Below, one piece after another: positions 11,125 to 22,135 of a stretch of DNA of 64,000 nucleotides (the first letter of the stretch is position 1; every line of letters begins with the position of its first letter). The stretch lies in the NCBI GenBank assembly GCA_002633005.1, contig NMRA01000213.1, positions 589,529 to 653,528 on the forward strand, given 5' to 3'. The notes under the pieces were generated by a model. That model was not told the DNA's origin, did no database searches, and saw nothing but the letters and a program-made list of their open reading frames with translations. The translations under genes were made by a program, and so were the position numbers. The stretch is from Phoronis australis (Eukaryota > Phoronida > Phoronidae).

Positions 11125-11384
11125 AGTCGCACTGACGGCGTTTTCTCGGCCTGGGTTCCTGAATGAATTGTACTTCCGGGTTCGCGGCAAGTTCAAAATG
11201 GCGGTGTTTCTTCGGGTGCGAATCGTGAGTGGCGCGTTCATTTAAACAGTTTTCGAGTACGGATCGTGTATTAGTTATGGGGTAGGTACTTCTTGGATCC
11301 TTATAACATCTTCTAACCATGTAATAAGGGTTAACAACGCGTGAGAGAATTACTTTAAGTTGTCTGGCAGATACGTTCAAGAAA

Positions 11385-12270
11385 ACGCCACGGTTTCGCG
11401 TGGCGACTATAATGACTACTCCCCATAGAGTGGCAAAATTGGGAAAATATGAAAAGAATTTTAAAAGAAATGTCTTTGTTTTTTCACCCACTGTCTCCTT
11501 CTCGTTCTTTCAAAGCACTCTCGACAAATTTGGTTTAAAACTACTTCATCATCTATAGTTAATGGCCTAGTCAAAGACCTTTTTGACAGTGAAGGTCATC
11601 ATTACGGATGACATTTCACTTGCTTAGTACCTTCTTGCAAATAATCTATTCATTTACTTTATTTCAATTCTATCTTTGTTAACGCGTCAATCGTGTATAG
11701 TTGGTCTTCATTTGTCGGTATACAATCATGAAAATTTAAGCTGTTACCAGGAATGTAAAACTCCTTAGACGTTTGGTATTGTACTGTACAACCCAGCCCA
11801 TCTTTATTAAAGAAGGCACTAATGTACATGTATTATGTTAGGGCAATTTATGAATGCGTTTGCCTTTGTTGGGGTGTTCTTTTTTAAAGATGTAGATAAC
11901 AAAAAGTGCTATGATTTCGCGTGGTGACCACAACGGCAACGATGACGAAATTGGGAAAATATGATAAGAATTTTTTAAAGTATCATCTTTCATTTTTTCA
12001 GCCAGTGCCTCATTCTCATTGTTTCAAAGCATTCTCGACAAAGTTAGTTTGTAGCTAGTTTATCACCAATAGTTACATGTAATTGCCTTGACAAAAACAC
12101 TTTTTGTCCGTGAAGATCGTCATTACAGATGACGTTTCACTTGCTTAGTAGCTTCCTGCGAATAATCTATTCATTCACGTCATTTCAATTCTACCTTCCG
12201 ACCGAAGATTTGTTAACGCGTCAATCATTTATATTTCGCCTCCATTTGTGAGAGTATTGTACTATACAAC
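11385..12270. repeat. Diverged local tandem duplication (about 530 bp period)
   Basis: About 11390-11700 and about 11915-12240 align with small differences. Shared blocks include 'tttcgcgtgg', 'aaattgggaaaatatga', 'ttctcgacaaa', 'cacttgcttagtac/gctt' and 'gttaacgcgtcaat'. No coding content is recognised. Confidence 0.65.
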
Positions 12271-12707
12271 CCAGTCCTCAAGCTGAGTGCAGCGATGGCT
12301 TCGGTAGAACTTGGTGTACCCAACTTATTTTTTTGCAGATGGATAAATAGGCTTAGACTCGGATCAGGAGTTCAAAATTTCATCACCTAGTTTCACATGG
12401 TCAAAAATAGAATTATTTTCTTCTTAGTCTAGCTACAACACCTACATGTACATCAGCTGGTACAGCAGTCTCAATTGCCCGATTACGCACTCAGCTTGAG
12501 GAATCAGTGCTGAAATTGTGCGTGTGCAAGAGAAGTCAGAAAGGTTAGGTGTCTTGCTAGAGGACACTGAGAGTCGACGTGGGTGGTGTCGCCCGATTCG
12601 ATAAGAGTGCAGCACGTGTTGTGAAGGCAGTCTGCGCGCGCGAGGCATGGACATCTATATGCCGCCAGAGTAGAGATTGAAATGACCCAGTGTTCAACGT
12701 AACAAAA

Positions 12708-13531
12708 ATGTTCACGAAAACAACAACGGATTTAAAACTTGACATGTTTCGGTGTCATTTATTAAACACCATCCTCAGAAGTCATAATACAGTGGCCACC
12801 TAGCTAGGCCCAGCAACAAGTAATGAAGCACAGATACAGTCAGTTACAGGGAGTGACAGTGAACTATACCAACAATGACAACCTGTGGTGTGTCAGTTGC
12901 CTATTGAGATTGGGCTTGCACCAACTGATATGTAAAGCCTCACGAATTTTAAGCTCCTTTGTTGTTACTGCCTGGTCTATTATTGCAAAGTCATTGAAAG
13001 AGCACTGCTGATAACAATGTTTGGAGCTCTGCAGGTGAATATTTACATGTGAATTACTGTCAGAATTTAGATGTTCCTTGGTCCTGGTTTTCAAATGGCG
13101 AACAGTTTCGCCTATATAACTGGAGCCACATCCAGCACAGCCATTTGAAAACCAGGACCAAGGAACATCTAAATTCTGACAGTAATTCACATGTAAATAT
13201 TCACCTGCAGAGCTCCAATCATTGTTATCAGCAGTGCTCTTTCAATGACTTTGCAATAATAGACCAGGCAGTAACAACAAAGGAGCTTAAAATTCGTGAG
13301 GCTTTACATATCAGTTGGTGCAAGCCCAATCTCAATAGGCAACTGACACACCACAGGTTGTCATTGTTGGTATAGTTCACTGTCACTCCCTGTAACTGAC
13401 TGTATCTGTGCTTCATTACTTGTTGCTGGGCCTAGCTAGGTGGCCACTGTATTATGACTTCTGAGGATGGTGTTTAATTAATGACACCGAAACATGTCAA
13501 GTTTTAAATCCGTTGTTGTTTTCGTGAACAT
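12708..13531. mobile_element. Penelope-like element as a near-perfect palindrome
   Basis: The left arm (about 12708-13097) is the reverse complement of the right arm (about 13139-13531) with very few differences; the loop is about 41 bp. On the minus strand the loop and left arm together encode a GIY-YIG nuclease C-terminus. The right arm carries the same protein tail on the plus strand without its YIG start. Both outer ends carry 'gacatgtttcggtgtca' type sequence, as in Penelope terminal repeats. High arm identity means the inversion is recent, or that it is an assembly artefact. Confidence 0.7.
12864..13138 (-). pseudogene. GIY-YIG endonuclease tail of a Penelope-like retroelement
   Basis: Read on the minus strand, the loop gives CAGCGSSYIGETVRHLKTRT, followed by KEHL..., an IIDQA.....LKIREA block and a final NLNRQ. 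This is the CxxC-SYIGET-R-L--R--EH signature of the Penelope GIY-YIG domain and its conserved C-terminal 'E...I...KP.LN' motif. No reverse transcriptase precedes it: upstream the frame runs into the antisense of the right arm. A second copy of the tail without the YIG core lies on the plus strand (about 13139-13375). Confidence 0.75.
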
Positions 13532-13870
13532 ATGCTGTTACTTGCTATCATGGAGAACACAAATGTTGTATTGCACAGATTCAAACGTATCGTTGAATTG
13601 AAACTCGTGATATTATTATACGATTTTAGTGGAAAATAAGATAAGAAACTTTGGTAATTATTGAAAATCTCACCCAAGTGACTCCATTTGCGCAGAAAGT
13701 GCTATTTTGTTATCCCAAAGTCCATTCTTCCAAAATGTTGGCGGTACAGGCACGTGGAAATGTTGAACCACTACAATGAACGTAGTTCTTTATCCTCGTC
13801 GCCAATATTGTTATGTAGACACTAACGCAGTGATTTGATATAAAAAATGCATGTATATATTCTGAATGCT

Positions 13871-15230
13871 TGAGAAATATAAGATGCATGCAATTACTCA
13901 GTGGAAAGGGTTATCGTTTTGAACTGAAACTCAACTCTGCTTCATAGCGAAGTTCACGGTAAAATCGGAATTACGTAATTAACATCATTCTAGTCCCGTC
14001 CCAGGCTGTGTTTTGTAGACCATTAAACTGCGGCGAGAAATGTTTTCTTATGGAACAACAGGAATATTGAATTATTTCCCATGATGAATTTAATCTCATG
14101 ATGCAGCATTCCAAACTCACCGACCTATCACTCCAGTGACGACTCGCCTTGTAACCAATATTCACGAAGCACTTGCCTTTTTCTTTCGTTATGCCTGTTT
14201 TCACTCTAGAAACTCGATCTACATGTACGCAACTCGCACCTGGTGATTTTGGTCACAGCACATGGGTGCAGTTGTGAAGTCTCCTCAAGGGCAAAGCAAG
14301 TACAAGGTTGCAATGCTTATAAAATAACACGAAAAAGTTTGCTTTTCTTTGTTAGCTAGCTGCATTTACTAAACCGTTATCACGTTTTTGTAATTATATT
14401 CTTGCAGTTTCGAAGCAAGGTATATCTCTTTCATTTTTCCAATAGATAATAGTGGTCCGTGATAACGGCATTTTATATTCTGACCGTACATACCGGACTG
14501 TAGGCTGAATGTAAACAAGAAAAAGTCATGTCTAAACAGAAGTGAAAGAAGTAAGACTGTGATTCTATCATTTAAAGATGTGTGTATTTGTTCTTGCACG
14601 TTAGGGAATAATGTCGGCCACGATGGTTCATCCAATTACTTCCGCCCGGGCAAAACCAAAGGAACACTGCATTACTACAATTACACCCACGCCGGTAAGT
14701 CATAAGGAAACTACACTATAATTGCAAAGTTAAACTGTTCTTGCGGCTGATTAAGAACCAGTCTGAACTCATTGTTATGAAAAACTCAAACGACGACACA
14801 TCTTTGGATCCTCGTTTTGTTAAAGTTCTCAAAGAAGCATATAGCGTGGGAAGTAAAGTAAATTCTAAAACGCTTATTTTACGAGGTCATCTGTGGTAAT
14901 TATAACAAATTGCCAGCTGTCACGTAGTGTAGCCTCGTTTGAGGTGGAATGTTACACATCTATCAGTTTTAAAAAAATAGTAAATTGATGAAAAACACAG
15001 CTAGCGCTTTATTTTAGACGTTGGTTTATTTCTTCAGATAAACAAAATGCCCTGTGCGATACTCGAATTGATAATATTCACAAAATGTGAGAGCACGGAC
15101 AGGAGCTGGCATCTTTAACAAACTACTGGTTTTAGCCTAAACTACGTGGTAGTGCAGTAGCCAAGTGTCATCTAGATACAAACAAAGACCGTGAGAGAGT
15201 TAATGTATTTTTGAACCCTCGTATCTGATG
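13871..15230. repeat. Segmental duplication including the linker exon, left copy
   Basis: From 'gagaaatataagatgcatgca' to about 15230 this stretch matches 62669 to the window end (64000), about 48.8 kb to the right, with scattered substitutions and small indels. It includes the exon at 14605-14694. Thus the duplication carries part of the mosaic gene. Confidence 0.85.
14605..14694 (+). CDS. Linker exon of the mosaic gene
   Basis: A 90 bp phase 1-1 exon between a 'cacgttag' acceptor and a consensus gtaagt donor. It reads NNVGHDGSSN, continues through a basic GKTKG stretch and ends HYYNYTHA. It has no cysteine and no known domain. It is probably an N-terminal linker before the SUEL lectin. The exon, both splice sites and the phase are kept in the duplicate at 63387-63476, which is the main support. 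The two copies differ at 13 bases, and every changed codon changes the residue. An upstream signal-peptide exon is needed. Confidence 0.6.
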
Positions 15231-15351
15231 TAGACGTTTACTTGAATGGCATTGTTCTTGAGGGTATATGGACTCTTTTAAGCAACCTCATCGAAAGCCT
15301 TCGTACACATAATTTTAGTTTGACGAGCATTTTATTCAATCATATTTGTAG

Positions 15352-15627
15352 CTACAGAGGTCGCTTGTGAGCGTAAAGAAGCATCCCCAAAGTGCTCCAG
15401 TGGCGTAATAGAAGTAACTTTTGCACTGTACGGGAGGCAAGACACAACGACGTGCCATGACAATAATATGGCGAACACAAATTGCACAGCATCCGGTTTT
15501 CTTGCTAAAGCACAGTCTGCTTGTGATGGCCATGTCACGTGTTCAGTAAAAGGGTCACACGCTCATTATGGAATTCCAGACCCGTGCCACGGGACGCACA
15601 AATACATCACAATCGCTTACCTGTGCA
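15352..15627 (+). CDS. SUEL-type (rhamnose/galactose-binding) lectin domain exon
   Basis: A 276 bp phase 1-1 exon (acceptor 'atatttgtag', donor 'gtacgtat') holds one whole SUEL domain. Diagnostic features are ACER near the start, an ALYGR block, many spaced cysteines, and the family's closing DPCHGTHKYITIAYLC. SUEL domains form the sea-urchin-egg-lectin/latrophilin/rhamnose-binding-lectin fold with four disulfides and bind L-rhamnose or galactose outside the cell. The YGR and DPC...GT-KY motifs that line the sugar site are present, so binding may be kept. It is the first recognised domain of the protein. Confidence 0.9.
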
Positions 15628-15978
15628 GTACGTATATGTTTATACACAAGCGGAGACAACCTAGATTCCCATCTCTTTCAGATTAGAAATGACTTCCGAT
15701 TTTGAGAAGAGCTGAAAGATTGTTCTTGCTTGAGACCGTGCAAAAATGACCAGCCTGGTTAACTAAGGGCTTATAAATTGCTGCTGTTTCGTAGCCGAAT
15801 CTGCGTTTTGCTTCAGCCACACCAGCATACACGTATATTTTCATGAATGTAACTGACTAGCAAAAGAATTAGTAATTATTAAGACCACATAAGTGAATAC
15901 AAGTCAAGGCTCAGCTACTACTACCTACAATATTTGACACTATTCATTGTTTATACTCTGGGTGGTGTTTTGCTTTAG

Positions 15979-16239
15979 GACTGCCAACGAATTCATTCCA
16001 AGTTTACTCTACCGAAAACGTGACCATGACCGGGAACAATATAACGACGGTAAGCGCGTCCAGCGAACATGCCTGTGCCTCTTACTGTGCTAATGACACT
16101 CAGTGTAAATCCGCAGACTACACACCTGCCACATCCGATTGCGTATTCAAAACTGCAAACGATTCGCTGTCAACATTCAACTACGACACAATACGGACAC
16201 AATCTGGAGTCAAGCATTTGGAGTTTCAATTCACCGATG
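15979..16239 (+). CDS. PAN/apple domain 1 exon (GC donor)
   Basis: A 261 bp phase 1-1 exon (acceptor 'tgctttag'). The core has the PAN pattern: CASYCANDTQCKSADYTP, then a later cysteine in DCVFK and the closing HLEFQF. PAN/apple domains bind proteins or sugars. The frame and phase require the exon to end before GCAAGT, a GC-AG intron; no GT donor in phase 1 fits. PAN2 and PAN3 have one extra cysteine near the start and one at the end; both are missing here. Reading on past the donor would give an unsupported tail and a stop at 16302. Confidence 0.8.
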
Positions 16240-16410
16240 GCAAGTCAAATTCTACTTACAGTTCATTTAGACTGTGTATCAGGCATCATTCTGGGTACAT
16301 GTAAATGGTCTCCCACAGTAACTTACCAGCAGATATATTTATGAATGAGTATATTGAAGTAATGGTGGTAATGGCGATTATAATAAATGTGGTGGTGATT
16401 AATGTGACAA

Positions 16411-16411
16411 G

Positions 16412-16455
<44 letters not shown>

Positions 16456-16469
16456 TGATGATGATGATA
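16411..16469. repeat. (ACG)n then (ATG)n microsatellite
   Basis: About 15 units of gac/acg followed by four to five atg units, in the intron just before the first CTLD exon, 24 bp upstream of its 3' splice site. Length change could affect branch-point spacing. The long frames of threonine or valine across it are artefacts. Confidence 0.95.
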
Positions 16470-16492
16470 TTAGTGGTTTGGATTGTTTTCAG

Positions 16493-16673
16493 AAACTGGT
16501 TGTCCAAGAGGCTGGACTATGATTGGGAACAGAAGGTGTTTTGTTGTTGCCGGCTCCAGCACATTATCTGTCACGCAAATGCAAGCCTTCGAGTACTGCG
16601 CGAGTAGAGGGGCCCTACTCGCCGTGATGGACTCTTTTGTGGAGCAGGATGGGATAACAACATTAATAAAAAT
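16493..16673 (+). CDS. C-type lectin-like domain 1, first exon
   Basis: A 181 bp exon from a phase 1 acceptor ('gattgttttcag') to a phase 2 donor (gtgaga). It encodes the N-terminal half of a long-form CTLD: TGCPRGWTMIGNRRCFVV gives the extra N-terminal disulfide and the WxxxxxxCF start. Then EYCASRGALLAVMDS matches the second helix 'A...C...GA.LA....'. It joins in frame with the exon at 17255. Confidence 0.9.
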
Positions 16674-17254
16674 GTGAGAAATGGTTGATTTGTGTATCGT
16701 TAAATTTACAGAAGTTGCATTTTCATTATAACGCCCAATGAGTCTAGCAATTTACATCCATCCAAGTTCTTCCACAGCAGTACAAAAGAGAGTGCGAAAC
16801 ACACTTCCCGGAAGAAACATTGCTGTTGTTACATTATAGATGTTGTAGTACTTCTTTTTTGGTTTGGAAATGCGATCAATCGCTGGCGTCAAAACATCCT
16901 TCGCGGGCACTTAGCCTGTTTTCGCTATCACACAATGTCGCCTGCGCAAAGATTTGTGGTAAATCCTCAAGTGCCGAGACTTCCCAGGTGTACAGTTTAC
17001 AGCCGGAACCACAATGAAAATGCATGCCACATAGTTGTTAATGTGTGTTTGTGAAAAGATAAGTGGAATTTGTGGATGTACTGTAAAATGATTTCGGTTA
17101 GACGGTGAACGTATTAATCGGTATTGAATTGGTTACTGTTCTTTACTTCATTTGAAAACCAAAAACAGGTCAAGCTTTTCTGCAATGAATAAACCTGTTA
17201 CACTGCTCTTCATTTGAAGGATACCCTAATGAATCAGGTTCCTTATTTTTCCAG

Positions 17255-17502
17255 GTACGCCGCGTCTCATGACATCGTTGTTGCAAATTATTGGATGGGA
17301 ATTACTAAAATTAACTCGACATTTTCCGGAAACTGGAGCACATATAACGGCAACATATTCAACAACAGTTTTACCAACTGGCGGAGTGGTGAGCCAAATG
17401 AAAGGGAAAACACTTGTGTCAAGATGAATTGCAAGGACCATGGTTGTAAATGGGAAGATGCGAGCTGCAGCGAACAAAACAACATAGTATGCGAAATGGA
17501 AG
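17255..17502 (+). CDS. C-type lectin-like domain 1, second exon (EPN, WED kept)
   Basis: A 248 bp phase 2-1 exon after a pyrimidine-rich 'ttatttttccag'. It encodes YWMGITK (the WIG-like motif), FTNWRSGEPNERENTCVKM and a C-terminal WEDASCSEQNNIVCE. The EPN triplet is the mannose-type calcium/sugar motif. WED stands for the family's usual WND and keeps the Asp. This is the only one of the three CTLDs here with both calcium-site elements, so it is the likeliest true sugar binder. Confidence 0.9.
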
Positions 17503-18146
17503 GTGTGTTTATGTAGAGGTTATTATGCCATGTCGCATCCAGCTCGGTCCTAGAAGCTCCGCGGATATCATATTTATTTCCATAATTAGAAGCAGAGCAG
17601 TGATGAGACAGGTATAACAGATTAGTGCATTATTAATATCACAATTGATTTTTTGTATTTTCAGCTATCATTTCCTTTTCTTTTTAGTCGATGTCAGACA
17701 AGGTCGAATATTAAGGTCCCACACCTAGGTCGTACAAAACGATGACCACAGACACTTGACTATGACCGCTGTCTTTATAAGAGCAAAAGTGCGACTTACA
17801 TGAAGATAAATTTGCCCCCAACAACTTCATGAGCCATTTTTATAAACGGGGTGACTCTAAATGTTTAATACGCGTTAGTGAATCTGCAAATACGATAACA
17901 TCGGATCATTGATCAAACGCTTCACCTTTGGTAAGTTATTAAAGTGTGTGGAGGTCTGTAAAGGGCTTTCGTCATTCAGAGATCCGAATGACAAATGCAC
18001 GTACACGTTTATTTTTTTGCCTAAAGTCTACTCGGGATCCTGGAGAGGAGACGTCCAACGTACATGTAGTGTTCTTTAACAGTGTGAAATGTAGAAAGAT
18101 CTTACCATTGTACTGCATGAGTTGCATACATGTTCACTGCTTTTAG

Positions 18147-18353
18147 CTCAGGGACCCATCAAAGGGGGCTGGGGTGAGTTCGGACCTTGGACGTCGTGTT
18201 TACTAAGTGAGAATCGCACGCGAACCAAAATGTGCAATAATCCAGCACCAAGTGGCGGCGGCTCCTATTGCCAGGAAAACAGCTCTAATACGGAGACCCA
18301 GTCTTGTCCAACTCAGGCAAAGTTGAGGATGAGCTATTACGACGAAGTCTCTG
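18147..18353 (+). CDS. TSP1 repeat exon, block 1
   Basis: A 207 bp phase 1-1 exon (acceptor 'actgcttttag', donor gtaaga). It encodes GGWGEFGPWTSC, RTRTKMCNNPAPSGGG and a final QSCP: the tryptophan and arginine layers of a thrombospondin type 1 repeat. Only four cysteines are present instead of six, because the usual CS-x-x-C pair is replaced by CLLSEN. Such short TSP1 variants are known in cnidarian mosaics. After it the protein passes to the WSC domains. Confidence 0.85.
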
Positions 18354-19363
18354 GTAAGAACATCATAAAACTCGTCGCTGGTTTATAGGGTTCTTATTGA
18401 AACAACACGTGCTCCCGCTGTGTGCATTTCTGATTTGCATCGTTTTGCATACATAGCTAATCAACTCGCCTGAAATTCCAGTCATCATGGGACTGCGATC
18501 AACGGCACCTGTCCACACGCACTTCATCAAAGTAGCTTAATAAACTGCATAATTTTGACTGAAGTATCAACAGTGTGACGCTCCTGATACCATTGTTTGG
18601 TTGTATATGGAATTTTCTCTATAATTTTAAAATCGACTATTTACTTAAGTACTGGTGTTTGGTCTGACTACAATTCTATGGGAAGCATTAGCATGTCGGA
18701 GACAACAGAGTTCCTGCACGCCCTTCTTTATCTCGTATCAATACACCAATTGAAAAATAAGAATATTATTAACAAATCATGGTTGGGCGAATTACAAATA
18801 CATGCTGCCTTCGCAAGTCATGTGAATACACTTTAACGAAGCAGAACTTCTTGTGTTCATCAGGGGACTGTTTCATGAAAGTGATCTTTGTGCTCACGAG
18901 GTTAATAACTATTCACTCACCGTGTACTATTAACCAGCGTTAAGCGTTTTATTTTGATGTTGATATCGCTTAGAAACTAAATCTTTTAAAGACTGAGTGC
19001 AATGTGAAGAAAATTTGACTGGTCTACCTGTGATAGCAATACCTTCATTTGTTAATTAGATGTTTATCGATGTTTTCGCTAAACGAATGTACCCCTAAGT
19101 TTAATCTTGTGGCGGGGAAAGTGAGATGCCTTTGGCGTGTATGAGACAACAGACGGTCCTGTACGCCCTTCTTTATCCATGCTCGTATCAATACACCAAT
19201 TGAAATATTAGAATATTTCAAACAAATCATGGTTGGGCGAATAAAAAATGCATGCTGCCATCGGAGGTCATGTGGTTGTTTATAAAGAAATAGGCAATAC
19301 TTTGTGTCACAAATCATAAAAGTGCGCGTACCTGACAGTCGAAAATACGTTATTTTCTTTAAG

Positions 19364-19648
19364 CAATCGAATATGGGTGCTATGTCGACAGTGATCGGCG
19401 AGATCTCCCAAATAGGCCTAACACTACAATACCTGAACTTACTCCATCAAAGTGCCGGGAAGCGTGTCAGGATACCGGCTACAATTACGCAGCGGTTCAA
19501 GCTGGCTACCAATGTTTCTGTGGCAACTCTTATGGTAGCAAGGGCAAAGCTTCCAACTCTGAGTGTAGTTTTGATTGTAAAGGTGACAGAACGCAGAAGT
19601 GTGGTGGGTCGTGGAGAAACTGGGTGATGCAAGCTACAACAGGGGCAG
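19364..19648 (+). CDS. WSC domain exon 1
   Basis: A 285 bp phase 1-1 exon (acceptor 'tattttctttaag', donor gtacgt). It reads EYGCYVDSD, then KCREACQDTGYNYAAVQAGY, QCFCGNSYG, SECSFDCKGD and KCGGSWRNWVM. All eight cysteines of the WSC fold are present, as are the CFCGN and CGG motifs. WSC domains, first known from yeast cell-wall stress sensors, occur in animal polycystin-1-like and mosaic proteins and probably bind carbohydrate. The exon can be included together with the next WSC exon or instead of it, as both are phase 1-1. Confidence 0.9.
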
Positions 19649-20178
19649 GTACGTGAATACACTTAAACGTAGCAGTGCGTTTTGTGTTCAGCAGGGGAAT
19701 GCTTCATGAAAATGCTATTTGTGGTCACCAGTTTAATAACTGTTCACTCGCCACGTACTCTTAACCAGCGTTAAACGTTTTATTTTGATGTTCATATCGC
19801 TCAGATAATAAATCCTTCAAAGACTGAGTTCAATGTGAAGGAAATTTGACTGGTTTACCTGTGACAGCAATACCTCCATTTGCCAATTAGATGTTTGTCG
19901 GTATTTTTCCTTGACGACAATGTTCCCCTAAGTTTAATCATGTGGCGGGGAAAGTGAGATACCTTTGGCGTGTCTGAGACAACAGACGGTCATGTACGCC
20001 CTTCTTATCCATGCTCGTATCAATACACCAATTGAAATATTAGAATATTTCAAACAAATCATGGTTGGGTGAATAAAAAATGCATGCTGCCATCGGAGGT
20101 CACGTGGTTGCTTACTTTGTGTCACAAATCATAAAAGTGCGCGCACCTGGCAGTCAAAAATACTTTATTTTCTTTAAG

Positions 20179-20457
20179 CAATCGAATATGGGTGCTATGT
20201 CGACAGTAAGTCGCGAGATATCCCACATAAGTCTGAAATACGTGAACTTACTCCATCAAAGTGCCGGAAAGCGTGTCAGGATACCGGCTACAATTACGCA
20301 GCGGTTCAAGCTGGCTTCCAATGTTTCTGTGGCAACTCTTATGGTAGCAAGGGCAAAGCTTCCGACTCTGAGTGTAGTTCTGATTGTGAAGGTGACAAAA
20401 CGCAGAAGTGTGGTGGGTCGTGGAGAAACTGGGTGATGCAAGCTACAACAGGGGCAG
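20179..20457 (+). CDS. WSC domain exon 2
   Basis: A 279 bp phase 1-1 exon with the same splice sites as its neighbour 0.8 kb upstream and two codons fewer. It reads EYGCYVDSKSRDIPH, KCRKACQDTGYNYAAVQAGF, QCFCGNSYG, SECSSDCEGD and KCGGSWRNWVM; all eight cysteines are kept. Against WSC exon 1, the last 69 codons hold six base changes and all six alter the residue; no silent change is seen. The N-terminal 25 codons vary more and hold the length difference. Tandem use and mutually exclusive splicing are both possible. Confidence 0.9.
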
Positions 20458-21394
20458 GTACGTGGATACACTTTAACGTAGCAGTACGTTTTGTGTTCAG
20501 CAGGGGAATGCTTCATGAAAATGCTCTTTGTGGTCACCAGGTTAATAACTGTTCACTCGCCATGTACTCTTAACCAGCGTTAAACGTTTTATTTTGATGT
20601 TCATATCGCTCAGATAATAAATCCTTCAAAGACTGAGTTCATTGTGAAGGAAATTTGACTGGTTTACCTGTGACAGCAATACCTCCATTTGCCAATTAGA
20701 TGTTTGTCGGTATTTTTGCTTGACGACAATGTTCCCCTAAGTTTAATCATGTGGCGGGGAAAGTTAGGTGAGTTTACCTACATGTAAAGCGTAAACTGAC
20801 ATTTTGAAAAATAGTAAAGCGTTGTTTACCGGAAACACCTTAGCGGCATGCAGTGGGTATCATGACGGTGGGGTATAAAAACCAGGCTGAAGACTTAAAC
20901 TCGGCTTTCTTAAACCTGAGATGTACTGTAACTTGCATTTCACCATCGTGGTTTAAAATCCTGAAAGTCAGTTTTGTCGAGACCAGGGAGCGGATTTGGT
21001 AAAACCAGTTATAAAGAATTATGGGATCTTACTGTTCGATCTGCCACGGCGTTAACTCGACAATGACGCTATTGAAGTGCTTAATGGAACCAGGTGGGTC
21101 TGTTAACAATAACATCAGTAGAGGTCTGGCAAATGTTCTTCTGAGGAACTAGGTTTCTTTACCGTAGAGAATAGGCCTATTTTTTAGAGAATCATAAAAC
21201 TTACGCCAATTCGTCTCAATGTAAATAACAAGTTTGGATAACTATTGTTTCAGTCACCTTGGTTGCATAGATCCTGGGACAGTTAAAGAAATTTTGGAGA
21301 TGCTAAAACATGAAAGCCAAACAAAATTTCATCTGAAAACAACACAGTGAAGGACGCAGTGGCCTCCAACATTTTTTTTCTGATAACTGCACCC

Positions 21395-21395
<1 letters not shown>

Positions 21396-21442
<47 letters not shown>
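21396..21442. repeat. (CA)n microsatellite
   Basis: About 23 pure CA units in the intron between WSC exon 2 and PAN domain 2. The rest of this intron (20768-22135) shows no exon or transposon that I recognise. Confidence 0.97.
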
Positions 21443-21444
<2 letters not shown>

Positions 21445-22135
21445 AACCCATGATAAGTCGCAACGCAATCAATGCCATTTTACCTGTCATTTTTGCTACT
21501 TATTTTTTGGTGGTCTGGCCCGGTTTTCCCTAAATCCGCTACTGGGACTAAAAGAGGTGAACCTCAGTGTGAAGCATCAAGTGGTGTTAAACCTCATTGG
21601 AGATGTTGCCGTCTTTAGTCCTACATGACGACGAAAATCTGTCCAATCATTCGTATTCTTAGGAATCACGGTGCAAGTGGTACTGGTCTACTGTACGTTT
21701 GAATGAGCTTGTTGTCGTAAAAGTGAAAATATTCCACTATCGCTCTAAAATTGCGTCCGTGATGCACTCCGCGTCGTCGTTTTTCAGGCACATGGTTGAG
21801 CACAACTGTATCGTAGAGGTCTTTCAACTTTAACCTGCGTCTGACCAAGACTTAAGTTAAACTTTGCTTTTGATATTGGGCTAAGGAAATCAGCCCTGGG
21901 TTATTATTTATGCTGGAATTAAACCAGGTTCTAGATGACAACTGGACTAAAAGTCATGTCGCTTAAATGCAGGTTATCTTTAAACGTGGTCCATTCCTAA
22001 TGTAGAACAAGTTTTACTTGAAACCATTTTGATGAATGCTCCAGACGCGAAACAACAAATAGTATGTTGGCATCAAATGACTTAATCCATCATTTTGCAT
22101 TCTGTGATTTTAATACCTGCTTTGTATCATTTCAG

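Larger units (their letters stand above)
18690..20767. repeat. Three-unit tandem array carrying the WSC exons
   Basis: Units start at about 18690, 19131 and 19966, each with the 'gagacaacag' and 'cgcccttct' region. Units 2 and 3 (about 800-835 bp) each contain one WSC exon. Unit 1 is only about 440 bp: the intron sequences on both sides match the other units, but the exon with about 95 bp of upstream intron is missing at 'catgtg|aatac'. The introns of units 2 and 3 differ by a few percent. Confidence 0.85.

Noticed and set aside
10109-11491. Several long open frames of 289-453 codons on both strands
   Set aside because: They run through the N gap; nearly all their codons are N.
14369-14635. 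88-codon minus-strand frame overlapping the linker exon
   Set aside because: It is not kept in the duplicate at 63.4 kb, whereas the plus-strand exon is.
14605-14694. ATG at 14611 as a start codon (MSATMVHPITS...)
   Set aside because: That frame ends in phase 0 and the ATG is GTG in the duplicate copy; the phase 1 frame joins the SUEL exon and is kept in both copies.
16286-16507. Frames rich in valine or threonine near 16.4 kb
   Set aside because: They are translations of the (ACG)n/(ATG)n microsatellite.
21266-21628. Frames through the (CA)n repeat
   Set aside because: His/Thr or Cys/Val runs are translations of the microsatellite.
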